Of a stretch of DNA of 64,000 bases, positions 53,966 through 62,983 are shown one piece after another (position 1 is the first letter of the stretch; every line of letters begins with the position of its first letter). The notes beneath the pieces are model-generated. The model was given only the letters and a program-made list of their open reading frames with translations, was not told the DNA's origin and did no database searches. The DNA lies in NCBI GenBank assembly GCA_965243385.1, contig CBDEUV010000002.1, positions 1,426,001-1,490,000 on the forward strand. The letters are read 5' to 3'. The DNA comes from JANSYA01 sp965243385. Lineage in GTDB: Bacteria; Spirochaetota; Leptospiria; Leptospirales; Leptonemataceae. The position numbers and the translations under genes are program-made.

Positions 53966-54541
53966 ATGTCATCGGATCCGCCCAGACCGCAACATAGCTC
54001 TCCGCTCGGTCGCTATCGCGCCGCGGTCCGCAACGCGATCATTACCGCGACCATTCTCGGCGGCGTGGCGCTTGGAACGGGCATCTTCACCTTCACATAC
54101 GCAAAGGGCGCCTCTTATCTGGTGGACGATCCGGCGGCCTGCGCGAACTGCCATATCATGCGCGACCAGTACGACGGCTGGGTCGCCGGCAGTCATAAAA
54201 ACGTGGCGGGCTGCAACGATTGCCATACACCGCCCGGTTTCGTCGCGAAATACCTCAGCAAAATGGAAAACGGCTGGGCGCATTCCTTCGCCTTTACGAC
54301 CGGGCGCTTCGCCGACCCCATTCAGATCCGCGGCCACAATCTGGAAATCGCAAACCAGTCCTGCCTGAATTGCCACCAGAAGCAATTTCACGAAACGACT
54401 CCGCTCTACGCGGATGCGAACGATCTGAATTGCACGCACTGCCACGCGGGCACGGGACACGGCGCCGGACGCCGCATCAGCCCGGCCCTTTCTCATTTTG
54501 AAATCATTGAAAAATTCAACAGCAGGAAGACTGACCCATGA
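53966..54541 (+). CDS. nrfH: tetraheme cytochrome c quinol dehydrogenase NrfH
   Basis: NrfH is the membrane-anchored electron donor of periplasmic nitrite reductase. One N-terminal anchor helix (about 24-46) is followed by four heme-binding CXXCH motifs: CANCH 59-63, CNDCH 83-87, CLNCH 133-137 and CTHCH 156-160. The spacing and length (191 aa) fit the NapC/NirT family, NrfH branch. It takes electrons from menaquinol and passes them to NrfA, whose gene overlaps its stop by ATGA. The first gene of the unit begins almost at the predicted transcription start. Confidence 0.94.
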   Translation: MSSDPPRPQHSSPLGRYRAAVRNAIITATILGGVALGTGIFTFTYAKGASYLVDDPAACANCHIMRDQYDGWVAGSHKNVAGCNDCHTPPGFVAKYLSKMENGWAHSFAFTTGRFADPIQIRGHNLEIANQSCLNCHQKQFHETTPLYADANDLNCTHCHAGTGHGAGRRISPALSHFEIIEKFNSRKTDP

Positions 54542-55914
54542 TCCAACGAATTCGCGAACTTCCCGGCGGCCGTTATATCGCCGTCGCCCTGGCCGCAGCA
54601 GTCGTGACGGTACTTGCGCTGTCGTTACTCACGAATATTTTCGAACGACAGCAGGAGGGGCGCAGTCCCTACCAGCGCGTGCTCGGCTTCGACGATAGCG
54701 TTTCGGATCCGGCCGTTTGGGGCGCGAATTTTCCCAACCAGTATTCGTCGTACCTGAAAACCGTCGATCAGACCCGTACGCGCTACGGGGGCAGCGAAGC
54801 ATTACCCCGCACGCCGAGCGATGCGGACCCACGCTCGGTGGTCAGCCGCTCGAAATTGGAAGAAGATCCGCGGCTGAAAACGATGTGGGCCGGCTACGCC
54901 TTCGCCATTGACTTTCGCGAAGAACGCGGCCACGCCTTTATGCTCACCGATCAGCGAGAGACCGATCGCGTGAAAAAGAAACAACAGGCCGGCGCCTGCC
55001 TGAATTGCCACGCCTCGACCTTTCTGGTTTATCGCAAGCTCGGCGACGGCGATCCTGACGCGGGTTTCGCGGCGATGAACGCCCTGCCCTATGAAAAGGC
55101 GACGGCTCACGCAGAACACGCGGTGGCCTGTATCGACTGTCATAATCCCCAGGACATGGGCCTCAGAATCACGCGCCCCGCTTTCGAGCGCGGCATCGCG
55201 GCCTATAAAGCCACCCAGGGACAAAAGAACTACGACGTAAACGAAGACGCCAGCCGCCAGGAAATGCGTTCGTATGTTTGCGCCCAGTGCCACGTCGAAT
55301 ACTATTTCGAAGGCAAAGACACGAAGACGCTGACCTTCCCCTGGTCGAACGGCATCAAAGTCGAAGAGATCTACAGCGTCTATCAGGAGAAAGGCTTTCG
55401 CGACTGGACTCACAAACTCACCGGCGCTGCCGCGCTCAAGGCGCAGCATCCGGAATTCGAAATGTGGAGTCAGGGCATTCATTCGCGGGCGGGCGTCGCC
55501 TGCGCCGATTGCCACATGCCTTATGTACGCGAAGGCGCGGCGAAGTACAGCAGCCATCACGTGCAGAGTCCGCTCTTGAGCATCGAACAATCCTGCACGA
55601 CCTGCCACGCGGTGCCGCCGGAAGAGCTCAAAGCCCGGGTCGAGAATATTCAACAGAAGACCTACAAGATGCGCGATCTGGCCATGGACGCTCTCGTCGA
55701 ATTCATCGGCGAACTGGAACGCGCAAAGGCGACGCGTGCGAATTCGCCGGAATTCAAGAAGGCTCTCGAATTTCAGCGCCAGGCGCAGTTCTATATCGAC
55801 TATGTGGAAGCCGAGAACTCGATGGGATTTCACGCTCCTCAAGAGGCGACGCGCATTCTGGGCACGGCCATCGACCTGGTGCGCCGCGGCCAGGGTACGC
55901 TCCAGGGACGCTGA
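54538..55914 (+). CDS. nrfA: cytochrome c nitrite reductase NrfA (ammonia-forming), CXXCH type
   Basis: NrfA reduces nitrite to ammonia with six electrons in the periplasm (DNRA). Five heme motifs are seen: CLNCH 154-158, CIDCH 198-202, CAQCH 248-252, CADCH 322-326 and CTTCH 353-357. Active-site residues are the Tyr of CAQCHVEYYF and the His of QGIH (312-315). In most NrfA proteins, for example that of E. coli, the first heme has CXXCK with a Lys iron ligand; here it is CXXCH, a variant known from a minority such as Campylobacter. An N-terminal hydrophobic segment (14-34) works as signal or anchor. Length 458 is normal. Confidence 0.94.
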   Translation: MIQRIRELPGGRYIAVALAAAVVTVLALSLLTNIFERQQEGRSPYQRVLGFDDSVSDPAVWGANFPNQYSSYLKTVDQTRTRYGGSEALPRTPSDADPRSVVSRSKLEEDPRLKTMWAGYAFAIDFREERGHAFMLTDQRETDRVKKKQQAGACLNCHASTFLVYRKLGDGDPDAGFAAMNALPYEKATAHAEHAVACIDCHNPQDMGLRITRPAFERGIAAYKATQGQKNYDVNEDASRQEMRSYVCAQCHVEYYFEGKDTKTLTFPWSNGIKVEEIYSVYQEKGFRDWTHKLTGAAALKAQHPEFEMWSQGIHSRAGVACADCHMPYVREGAAKYSSHHVQSPLLSIEQSCTTCHAVPPEELKARVENIQQKTYKMRDLAMDALVEFIGELERAKATRANSPEFKKALEFQRQAQFYIDYVEAENSMGFHAPQEATRILGTAIDLVRRGQGTLQGR

Positions 55915-55980
55915 AGCCCGCGTAAGCGTCCCCGGTTTCGATCCCCGGTCGGGTCCGCCTCACAGTCAGTGAACGATCGA

Positions 55981-58215
55981 TTATACGATCTCCAGAAATT
56001 CGTAGGCGCTGCGATAGTCGCCGTGGCGTTCTGCGTATTTGAGAAATCGTTCGTAGAAGGCATGATTCGCGAGCGTCGCGCTGTCCCCGACAACCAGTAG
56101 CAGTCGCCGGGCGCGAGTTAAGGCCACGTTCAGGCGGCGCGTCTCGCTCAGAAATCCGGTTTCGCCGGCGTCATTCGATCTCACCAGACTGATGCAGATC
56201 CAGTCGTGTTCCCGCCCCTGGAACGCGTCCACCGTGTCGACCTCCAGGCCCGGCAGCGGCGTTTCGTCTTCAGTCGCAGCGCTCGTGGGCTGTGTATTCT
56301 CCGGCAGCGCCGCCAGAACGTCTCGCAGGTGATTCGCCTGTTCCCTGTAAGTTGCGATGACGCCGATCGAGCGACCGGCCCGGCGATAGGCCGCAGCCCG
56401 GTTTTCGAGTAAAGTCGCGAGTAAACGCGCTTCGCCGGGATTGCGATAGCTTTCGCTGTCCGGATCCAGCTCTTCGTGAAAATCGCAGCCGGCCGTATCG
56501 ATAAAGACCAGCGGGGACTGCCATTCGTCCTCGAGAGCCTCCCCTGCTTTCGCAGCTGCCTGGTGCCGGAGCAGCACGCTCTCGTCGGTCTGCAGGCGAT
56601 CTTCGTAGAATTCGCGATTCGAAAAGGCGACGATTTCCGGCCGCATGCGATACTGGGTGTCGAGAAAGAAAACGCAATTCGCTCCGGCATGACGGGTAAT
56701 CGTCTTCTCGAATAAGGTGTTGGATAATTCAGCCGCGGCTTTTACAGTCGGCGGCAGCTGGCGATGATCGCCGGCCATAACCAGCTTCTCCGCTCGCAGC
56801 GCCGCTATCCAGGCGGCGGGTTCGAGCGCCTGGGTCGCCTCGTCGATCACCGCGCAGTCAAATTCCTGTTCGGCCAGACGATTGGACGCCGCGCCGACGA
56901 GCGTCGTTACGATTACGTCGGCCCCGTCTACGATGTGTTTTACGATGCCGCGCTCCATATCGCGAATCAGACGACGCAGTTCGGCGTGTTCCTTGAGCAT
57001 GGCCGCCCGTTCGGCGCGCTCGGCCGGCCCGAAATTGCGGCGATATTTGCGAGCCTTGCGATAGAGCTCCTCGGCCTCGGCGCGATACCGCAGGGTCGTC
57101 TTCGCGTCGGGATGCGCGTCGACGCTGCCTTCGAGCGTATGGCGCGCAATCGATTCGCTGACCCGGGCGGGATGTCCCAGTCGCAGCAGCTTAATCCGGG
57201 ATCGCGGTCGAACGGAGTCCCCGGGCGGCGCATCGGCTGCTCGCCCGGAATTTTCAAACGTCGCCGGATCGGCCGCAAGCAAACGCTCCGCCAGTAGATC
57301 CGCCGCCGCGTTGGTCGGCGCCGTCACCAGCACGCGCTCTCCGCGTTCCAACAGCGTGCGAATCGCCGCCACCACTGTCGTCGTTTTGCCGGTCCCGGGC
57401 GGACCATGAATGACCGCGAAATCGCCGGCCTGCAACGCCGCCACTCCGGCGACCGCGCGGGCCTGCGCCGCGTTTAAGGCTGCGGCCGGCAGGCTCGAAA
57501 CACCTTCGTCCGTTGCCTGGTCGAAATGCAAACTGCGCGCGGGCGAATACGCGAGCAGGCGATCCCGGCGCGAGGCGATCTTTTTGTCTTCGAGCGTCTG
57601 CCGAACGGCGCGCTCCATTTCGCGATACGTCGTTTCGTTGAACGCGAGATTGATTCCGACGCGCCCCTGATCCAGCCAGTCCGGCTCCTGATCCGCGATT
57701 ACCGTCAGACGGTCCTGGCGAATCTCCGCGAGTACTCCCGAAAGCGTTTCCGTTTCGGAGGCGTCTTTTTTTGCGCCGTCCGCGGGGGCCCGAAAGAGCT
57801 GCACAAGCTGACCGCTCTGGAATCGATGCCCGCGCCCCAGGCGGGCCTTCGCGTTCTTTCCGGAATCGCCGCCGGTCGAATTCGCCGACGCCTCCGTACC
57901 ATTAGAAAAGCGAAAGCGCAGCTTCCAGCGGCCGCCGAGGGTGCCGTTCGCCTCGACAAACTCCAGAGGATACAGCGTTACCCCCAGGGCCCGCCGGCGG
58001 GCGAGTGAATACTCCAACCACTCGCGGCGAAATTCCTCGCGTTCGGCTTCGCGCTCGATTTCGAGGGCGGCCAGGAGGGCGCTCAACTCTTCAGCGGCCC
58101 CGGAGTACTCGACAGAAACCCTGGAGTCCGAGTCCGGATTCTGCCGCTTCATTTCGGACGAGTCTTTCCCCTTTTGCGCGCTCCGGGATTTCGATTTTCG
58201 GGATTTTGCGGACAC
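55981..58215 (-). CDS. SF1 DNA/RNA helicase (IGHMBP2/UPF1-like), 744 aa
   Basis: A superfamily 1B helicase. Walker A VIHGPPGTGKTTTV is near residue 275, motif II is DEATQ (DCAVIDEATQALEPAAW), motif III has MAGDHRQLPPT, motif V VDTVDAFQGREHD and motif VI RRLNVALTRARRLLLVVGD. The N-terminal third holds an OB-like stalk region, as in IGHMBP2. It probably unwinds nucleic acids in repair or RNA metabolism. Start is GTG 58215, with ATG 58152 as an alternative. The first 30 residues are Lys/Ser-rich. Confidence 0.9.
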   Translation of the reverse strand: MSAKSRKSKSRSAQKGKDSSEMKRQNPDSDSRVSVEYSGAAEELSALLAALEIEREAEREEFRREWLEYSLARRRALGVTLYPLEFVEANGTLGGRWKLRFRFSNGTEASANSTGGDSGKNAKARLGRGHRFQSGQLVQLFRAPADGAKKDASETETLSGVLAEIRQDRLTVIADQEPDWLDQGRVGINLAFNETTYREMERAVRQTLEDKKIASRRDRLLAYSPARSLHFDQATDEGVSSLPAAALNAAQARAVAGVAALQAGDFAVIHGPPGTGKTTTVVAAIRTLLERGERVLVTAPTNAAADLLAERLLAADPATFENSGRAADAPPGDSVRPRSRIKLLRLGHPARVSESIARHTLEGSVDAHPDAKTTLRYRAEAEELYRKARKYRRNFGPAERAERAAMLKEHAELRRLIRDMERGIVKHIVDGADVIVTTLVGAASNRLAEQEFDCAVIDEATQALEPAAWIAALRAEKLVMAGDHRQLPPTVKAAAELSNTLFEKTITRHAGANCVFFLDTQYRMRPEIVAFSNREFYEDRLQTDESVLLRHQAAAKAGEALEDEWQSPLVFIDTAGCDFHEELDPDSESYRNPGEARLLATLLENRAAAYRRAGRSIGVIATYREQANHLRDVLAALPENTQPTSAATEDETPLPGLEVDTVDAFQGREHDWICISLVRSNDAGETGFLSETRRLNVALTRARRLLLVVGDSATLANHAFYERFLKYAERHGDYRSAYEFLEIV

Positions 58216-58264
58216 GGGACCAGCTGGTCATCCAGCGGCCCGCAAGCAATCCCAATTCGCCTGG

Positions 58265-58594
58265 TTATAGGAAACGAAACAAACCGACCATCACGGCCTG
58301 AGTCATGCCGCCGATGAATTTCTGGATGCTGGCCTGGCCGGCGACGCCCTGGCGCTGCATCTCCATCATGGACAGAGTTTTCATATCGCTGATGTAGCTC
58401 TTAAATTCTTCGCGCGTAATCTGACCGAGCGCCAGCTGGATCAGATATTTCGACATGAGTTCGCCCTGTTGTTGCACGAATTCCAGGCTGTCGGCCTTCG
58501 CGTCGGCGAGCAACTTCGCCACTTCGGCTTTACCCTGTTCTTTGGCCTGGTCGGCGAGCGCGTCGTAAAAATCTTCGAATTGCTTTTGTTCCAT
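58265..58594 (-). CDS. small helical protein, 109 aa
   Basis: No family recognised. It is mostly alpha-helical and charged (FEDFYDALADQAKEQGKAEVAKLLADAKADSLEF, quoted in part), with a weakly hydrophobic end (FIGGMTQAVMVGLFRFL). It is encoded 38 bp after the lipoprotein gene and 50 bp before the helicase gene on the same strand, so the three may be co-transcribed. Start ATG 58594. Confidence 0.68.
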   Translation of the reverse strand: MEQKQFEDFYDALADQAKEQGKAEVAKLLADAKADSLEFVQQQGELMSKYLIQLALGQITREEFKSYISDMKTLSMMEMQRQGVAGQASIQKFIGGMTQAVMVGLFRFL

Positions 58595-58632
58595 AGTTTT
58601 GTTTGCTCCGATATTTCAGCGAAACGAACGCC

Positions 58633-59085
58633 TCATTCGCTCTTTTCGTTTTCCGTCGCGATCGCGGCCTGGAAGGCGAGTCCGATCAGCTCTTTCTTAT
58701 TATTCTTATGCGTTCCGCTCCAGCGACTGACGGCCCGCCGCTCCGCGAGATGTTTTTCAAACAGGCTCTGGATGGCTTCAATCTGCTTGACCATTAAAGT
58801 ATTGGTGGATCCCTTCGCCAATTCGTACGAGCGCAGGGCGGCCAGCGTCGACTCCACGGCTTTCACCCGGTCCTCGTCGATCTTTGTCGCGGTAAAAGTA
58901 TCATAGAGGCCGTGCACCTGATCGCGCGCCGACTCCAGCTGAGATATACTCTGCGCGTCGCGCGCCGGTGCGCAGGCGCCGGCCAGCACGAGCACCGCGA
59001 TTGTTGCGATGCACGCCGCTTTCGCCGCGAAGATTCGCGATATATTCAGACGCCCCCTGGTATGGGTAGTATGGATCATATTCAT
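58633..59085 (-). CDS. putative lipoprotein, 150 aa
   Basis: The signal AKAACIATIAVLVLAGAC ends in a lipobox LAGAC. The mature part is helical with a coiled-coil look (SISQLESARDQVHGLYDTF ... STNTLMVKQIEAIQSLFEKHLAERRAVSR) and could pack against the cell wall or a membrane complex. I cannot name a family. The start was set at ATG 59085, which has GGAGG ten bases upstream; the longer open frame has only basic, low-complexity sequence. It is the first gene of a possible operon with the 109-residue protein. Confidence 0.72.
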   Translation of the reverse strand: MNMIHTTHTRGRLNISRIFAAKAACIATIAVLVLAGACAPARDAQSISQLESARDQVHGLYDTFTATKIDEDRVKAVESTLAALRSYELAKGSTNTLMVKQIEAIQSLFEKHLAERRAVSRWSGTHKNNKKELIGLAFQAAIATENEKSE

Positions 59086-59295
59086 TGGATTTCGTTCCTC
59101 CCTCCGGATGCGATCAGAGATGCGCTTTCGTCGACGGGCTTCGCAAGTGGTTTTCGCTCCGGCACGCTGAAGACGCCCCCGTTTCCGCGACAAATATCCG
59201 AATCGGTAAGTATTTGAAGGGTTTCGCGTTTCTTTTTGTAAGCTTTACATGAATACTTGTTTGCCTGAAACGCCTGTCCGAAAACTTAAGACCCT

Positions 59296-60411
59296 GTGAA
59301 CGCGCAGACTGTACATATTCGCTGCGGCGACGATATCGTCTCCGTACTGAACGCCCGGCTCTCGGGAACGGCGATCCGTTGGGCGGATCCCTTAAGCGAA
59401 GGCCCGCCGCGACGACCGGGCGCTCCGGACGGCGCTCCTCAAAGCGGGAGTCGCACGCAGTCGGAGACCGCGCAAATCGAAGCGCGCTGCGAATTTATCG
59501 CGCGGGACTACGGCGACACGACCGAAGGGGCCCGGGAATATCTGCACGCTCAGGACGAACAACTTGCGAAGCTCGTACAGGTTTCGCACGAAGCGACGGC
59601 CCCGCGAATCCTGCTGTGGTTCGAACACGACCTCTTCGATCACGTGGTGTTATTGTATCTGCTTGCCTGGCTGGCCGCTCGCGGATTCGCCGAAACGGAT
59701 CGCGTGCGCCTGCTGCAGATCAACAGTCACGCTGCAATTCAGCCGCCGGATGTCTTTCGCGGCCTGGGTCAGCTCTCTCCGGACGATCTCGTGGCGTTAT
59801 ACGAAAGCCGGGACGGCGGCATGCCGCTAACGCAAGAACACTGGCGCTCCGCTCAAATCGCCTTCGAAGCCTGGCTCAGCCCGGAGCCGACGGAGCTCGC
59901 GCGGATCGCCCGGGGCGATCTTGTGACTCCCGGCTTGCCCTTTCTGGCGGAGGCCTTCGCGCGTCATTTACGCGAATTTCCGGATCGCGCGACGGGCCTC
60001 GGCGAAACCGAACGCCTGATCCTGGAGTTCGTACAGGACGAGGCCCTCTCGGTCGTACATATCTTTCGAAACTTCTGCAATCGCGACGCATTGCTCGGAC
60101 TCGGCGATACGATGTTCTGGCCGCGCATCGCGGGCCTGGCCTTCGGCAAGCGGCCGCTGCTTCAATGCGAAGCGGCCGGCCGAAAACTGAACGATTCCGC
60201 GGAGTTCTATGCGATTTGCCGTTCAGGCGAAATCGAAAAACTGCGCGAGCTGAGCGTTTCGATCACGGACTTCGGCCGCGCCGTGCTGGCAGGAGAAGCG
60301 GATCACGTCGCAGCCAACGGTATCGACTGCTGGCGCGGCGGCGTGCGGCTGCAATCGCCGGGGCCCGTGTGGCGCCGGGATTCAAGCAGCGAAGATATGA
60401 TCCTGGCATAG
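59296..60411 (+). CDS. DUF1835 domain protein, 371 aa
   Basis: The N-terminal pattern VHIRCGDDIVSVLN ... WADPLSEGPPRR, then LLWFEHDLFDHVVLLYLLAWL, is typical of DUF1835, an uncharacterised family. The C-terminal part (residues about 240-371) has helices and the closing NGIDCWRGGVRL, also seen in this family. Its biochemical role is unknown. Start GTG 59296 follows an AT-rich region; no other start suits the family alignment. It converges with fumC, with short repeats between. Confidence 0.78.
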   Translation: MNAQTVHIRCGDDIVSVLNARLSGTAIRWADPLSEGPPRRPGAPDGAPQSGSRTQSETAQIEARCEFIARDYGDTTEGAREYLHAQDEQLAKLVQVSHEATAPRILLWFEHDLFDHVVLLYLLAWLAARGFAETDRVRLLQINSHAAIQPPDVFRGLGQLSPDDLVALYESRDGGMPLTQEHWRSAQIAFEAWLSPEPTELARIARGDLVTPGLPFLAEAFARHLREFPDRATGLGETERLILEFVQDEALSVVHIFRNFCNRDALLGLGDTMFWPRIAGLAFGKRPLLQCEAAGRKLNDSAEFYAICRSGEIEKLRELSVSITDFGRAVLAGEADHVAANGIDCWRGGVRLQSPGPVWRRDSSSEDMILA

Positions 60412-60422
60412 CCCGCGGCTGT

Positions 60423-60567
60423 CACGCCTTCGGCGCACCCGACGCGAGGCCGGGCCAGGGGTCATCGCGATAGAGTCGACATGCTCCCCATGGCCGTCCT
60501 TCAGGACGGAGCCTTCGGCGCGATCATCGCGAAAATACCGACATGTTCACGCCTTCGGCGCGATCAT
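60423..60567. repeat. short direct and inverted repeats between the DUF1835 and fumC genes
   Basis: GCCTTCGGCGCGATCAT occurs at 60511-60527 and 60551-60567; the second copy encodes the last residues of FumC (MIAPKA). A shorter version, CACGCCTTCGGCGC, is at 60423-60436. Between them CCGTCCT (60494-60500) and AGGACGG (60503-60509) make a tight palindrome. They look like local duplications of the fumC 3' end plus a small stem-loop that may end transcription. Confidence 0.5.
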
Positions 60568-61947
60568 GTCGGAGGGCTTCACCCATTCGGCGAACTGCTC
60601 TTCGGTGAGCAGGCCCAACTCGATCGCGGCTTCTTTGAGCGTGGAGCCGTTCTTATGCGCATGCTTGGCGATCTTCGCCGCGTTATCGTAACCGATGTGT
60701 GGATTGAGCGCGGTCACGAGCATCAGCGAGTTGTTGAGGTGTTTGTCGATAGTTTGCTGGTGGGGCTCGATGCCGATCGCGCAGTTGTCGTTGAAGCTGT
60801 GGCAGGCGTCGCCCATCAGGCGAATGGAGTTCAGCACATTAAAAACGATCAGCGGCTTAAATACGTTTAATTCGAAGTTACCGGAGCTGCCGCCCACGTT
60901 GACCGCCACATCGTTGCCGATCACCTGGGCGCAGACCATGGTCATCGCTTCGGATTGGGTCGGGTTCACTTTGCCGGGCATAATCGAAGAGCCGGGTTCG
61001 TTTTCGGGAATCGTGATTTCGCCGAGGCCCGAGCGCGGGCCGCTGGCGAGCCAGCGCACATCGTTGGCGATCTTCATCAAATCGCACGCCAGCGTTTTCA
61101 GCGCCCCGCTCGCTTCGACCAGCGCGCCATGCGAAGAGAGCGCTTCAAATTTATTCGGAGCCGTTACAAAGGGCAATCCCGTAATCGCGGCGATTTTTTT
61201 CGCGGCCTTTTCCGCGAACTCCGGATGGGTATTCAGGCCGGTGCCGACGGCGGTGCCGCCCAGCGCCAGCTCGTAGACGCCCGGGAGCGCGCGTTCCAGA
61301 CGTTCGATATCGTGAGTCAGCATGGCGACCCAACCGGAGATTTCCTGGCCGAGAGTCAGCGGCGTGGCGTCCATTAAGTGCGTACGGCCGATCTTTACGA
61401 CGTCCGTAAAAGCTTCGGCTTTCTTTTTCAGCGTGTCGCGCAGGACCCCGACCGCGGGGATTAAATAGTGCTTCAGGCGTTCGGCGACAGCGATGTGCAT
61501 GCCGGTCGGAAAGGTATCGTTCGAGCTCTGGGCGCAATTCACGTGATCGTTGGGATGAATCGGGTCTTTGCTGCCCAGCACGCCGCCGGCCATCTCGATC
61601 GCCCGATTCGCGATCACCTCGTTCGTATTCATATTCGTCTGGGTGCCGCTGCCGGTCTGCCAGACCACGAGCGGGAAATGATCATCCAGCTTGCCTTCGA
61701 TAACTTCGTCCGCGGCCTTCGAAATCAGCTCGCCTTTGTCTTTGGCCAGCAGCCCCAGCTCCACGTTCGTTTCCGCGGCGGCCTTTTTCAGAACGCCCAA
61801 TCCGCGAATCATCTCGCGCGGAAAATGATCCTGCCCGATCTTAAAATTCTTGAGGGAGCGCTGGGTCTGTGCGCCCCAGTAGCGGTCCGACGGAACTTCG
61901 AGCGAGCCCATCGTGTCTTTTTCGATTCGAACGTTCTCTTGTGCCAT
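60547..61947 (-). CDS. fumC: class II fumarate hydratase (FumC)
   Basis: FumC converts fumarate and malate in the citric acid cycle without an iron-sulfur cluster. The superfamily signature GSSIMPGKVNP is near residue 315, together with SSNDTFPTGMH and HLMDATPLTLGQEISGW. Length 466 is standard. Start ATG 61947. It is transcribed on its own, divergently from the CPBP gene. Confidence 0.96.
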   Translation of the reverse strand: MAQENVRIEKDTMGSLEVPSDRYWGAQTQRSLKNFKIGQDHFPREMIRGLGVLKKAAAETNVELGLLAKDKGELISKAADEVIEGKLDDHFPLVVWQTGSGTQTNMNTNEVIANRAIEMAGGVLGSKDPIHPNDHVNCAQSSNDTFPTGMHIAVAERLKHYLIPAVGVLRDTLKKKAEAFTDVVKIGRTHLMDATPLTLGQEISGWVAMLTHDIERLERALPGVYELALGGTAVGTGLNTHPEFAEKAAKKIAAITGLPFVTAPNKFEALSSHGALVEASGALKTLACDLMKIANDVRWLASGPRSGLGEITIPENEPGSSIMPGKVNPTQSEAMTMVCAQVIGNDVAVNVGGSSGNFELNVFKPLIVFNVLNSIRLMGDACHSFNDNCAIGIEPHQQTIDKHLNNSLMLVTALNPHIGYDNAAKIAKHAHKNGSTLKEAAIELGLLTEEQFAEWVKPSDMIAPKA

Positions 61948-62021
61948 GTGGCCAGAGTGGCGGCGCGAATAATCGTGTCAAGCATCGGAAAAATGCGGAC
62001 AGCCCGCGCCGGCAAGTCAGG

Positions 62022-62921
62022 ATGCCGTCCGTGAATAACGATTCGCCCGAATGGTCTGAGCGGTCCGAAGGCTGCACTGCTCCCGAAAGTCTGGCTCCGC
62101 TGCGTGCGGCATTCACCGACGCTCCTCTGCGAAGCTTTGCGGCGCTTGCAGTGCTACTGGCCGGCTTTCTTTTGCCATACGCCGTGCGCGTTCCCTGGCG
62201 TTTCGCCTGGGCGACAGGCCTCCTGCTCGTCTGCGCTATCGTCTTTTATCGACAGGACGCGCAGCGCTTGCTCGGGCTACGCGCGCCGCTGTGGCAAATC
62301 GCGGCGTCTCTCATGCTGGGCGCCGGCGTCTGGTGGGCCGCATCCGCGTTGATTTTGGATTTCGCCGGCGACCATGGGCTTGATTTTATACCCTTCGACT
62401 CCATCGAACTCCTATTCGCCAAGCCTTTGTTCCAGGCCTTCAACGAGGAGCTCATCTTACGCGCGCTCCTGCTCGGAGTGATCGCCCTGGGCCTGGTGAG
62501 AATCCGGCGGGGTGGACTGCGGCGCGGGGACGATTGGCTGATCTCCGTGGGGGCGGCCCTGCTTTTCTCGGGGCTGCACTGGATCTATTACAACTGGCTG
62601 AGCGAAATCGGCCTCAGGATGCCGACGCTGCTCAGCCTGTTCTGCGTGGGCTTCGCCCTGAACGCATTCTATTTGCGGACGGGCCACATCTTCTTTGGAG
62701 CGGCGATTCACGCGGGATGGAATCTGGTCCGCTTCGGCGGGCGCTTTTATATGGAGAATCCGGCAACCGGCCAGAGGGAGTACGTCGTCTACGCCCGCAC
62801 CTTCAACCTGCTGGAGGGCGATCCGCGGGTGCTCGCGGCCACGGCGACGCTCGCGCTGGTCGGGGCCCTGCTCTTATGGCGCGGATCCCGGCAGGCTCGT
62901 GAAAATCTGACACAATCGTAG
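62022..62921 (+). CDS. CPBP-family intramembrane metalloprotease, 299 aa
   Basis: Eight hydrophobic segments carry the three CAAX/Abi (PF02517) motifs: FNEELILRALLLG (Glu-Glu and Arg), FSGLHWIYYNW (His) and GAAIHAGWNL (His). These membrane proteases process or degrade membrane proteins and peptides. The start was set at ATG 62022; the open frame before it overlaps the start of fumC and is not part of the family. A TetR gene follows 62 bp later. Confidence 0.88.
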   Translation: MPSVNNDSPEWSERSEGCTAPESLAPLRAAFTDAPLRSFAALAVLLAGFLLPYAVRVPWRFAWATGLLLVCAIVFYRQDAQRLLGLRAPLWQIAASLMLGAGVWWAASALILDFAGDHGLDFIPFDSIELLFAKPLFQAFNEELILRALLLGVIALGLVRIRRGGLRRGDDWLISVGAALLFSGLHWIYYNWLSEIGLRMPTLLSLFCVGFALNAFYLRTGHIFFGAAIHAGWNLVRFGGRFYMENPATGQREYVVYARTFNLLEGDPRVLAATATLALVGALLLWRGSRQARENLTQS

Positions 62922-62983
62922 AATAAAGATCAAAAATTCTACTTGCTACATATTAAACTATAGAAACATATGAAGCGGTATTC

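Noticed and set aside
54802..55842. 346-residue minus-strand open frame inside nrfA
   Set aside because: Fully within the nrfA gene, whose five heme motifs leave no doubt about the coding strand.
59379..60473. 364-residue plus-strand frame overlapping the DUF1835 gene
   Set aside because: Shifted frame of the DUF1835 gene, full of Arg and Gly, without a motif.
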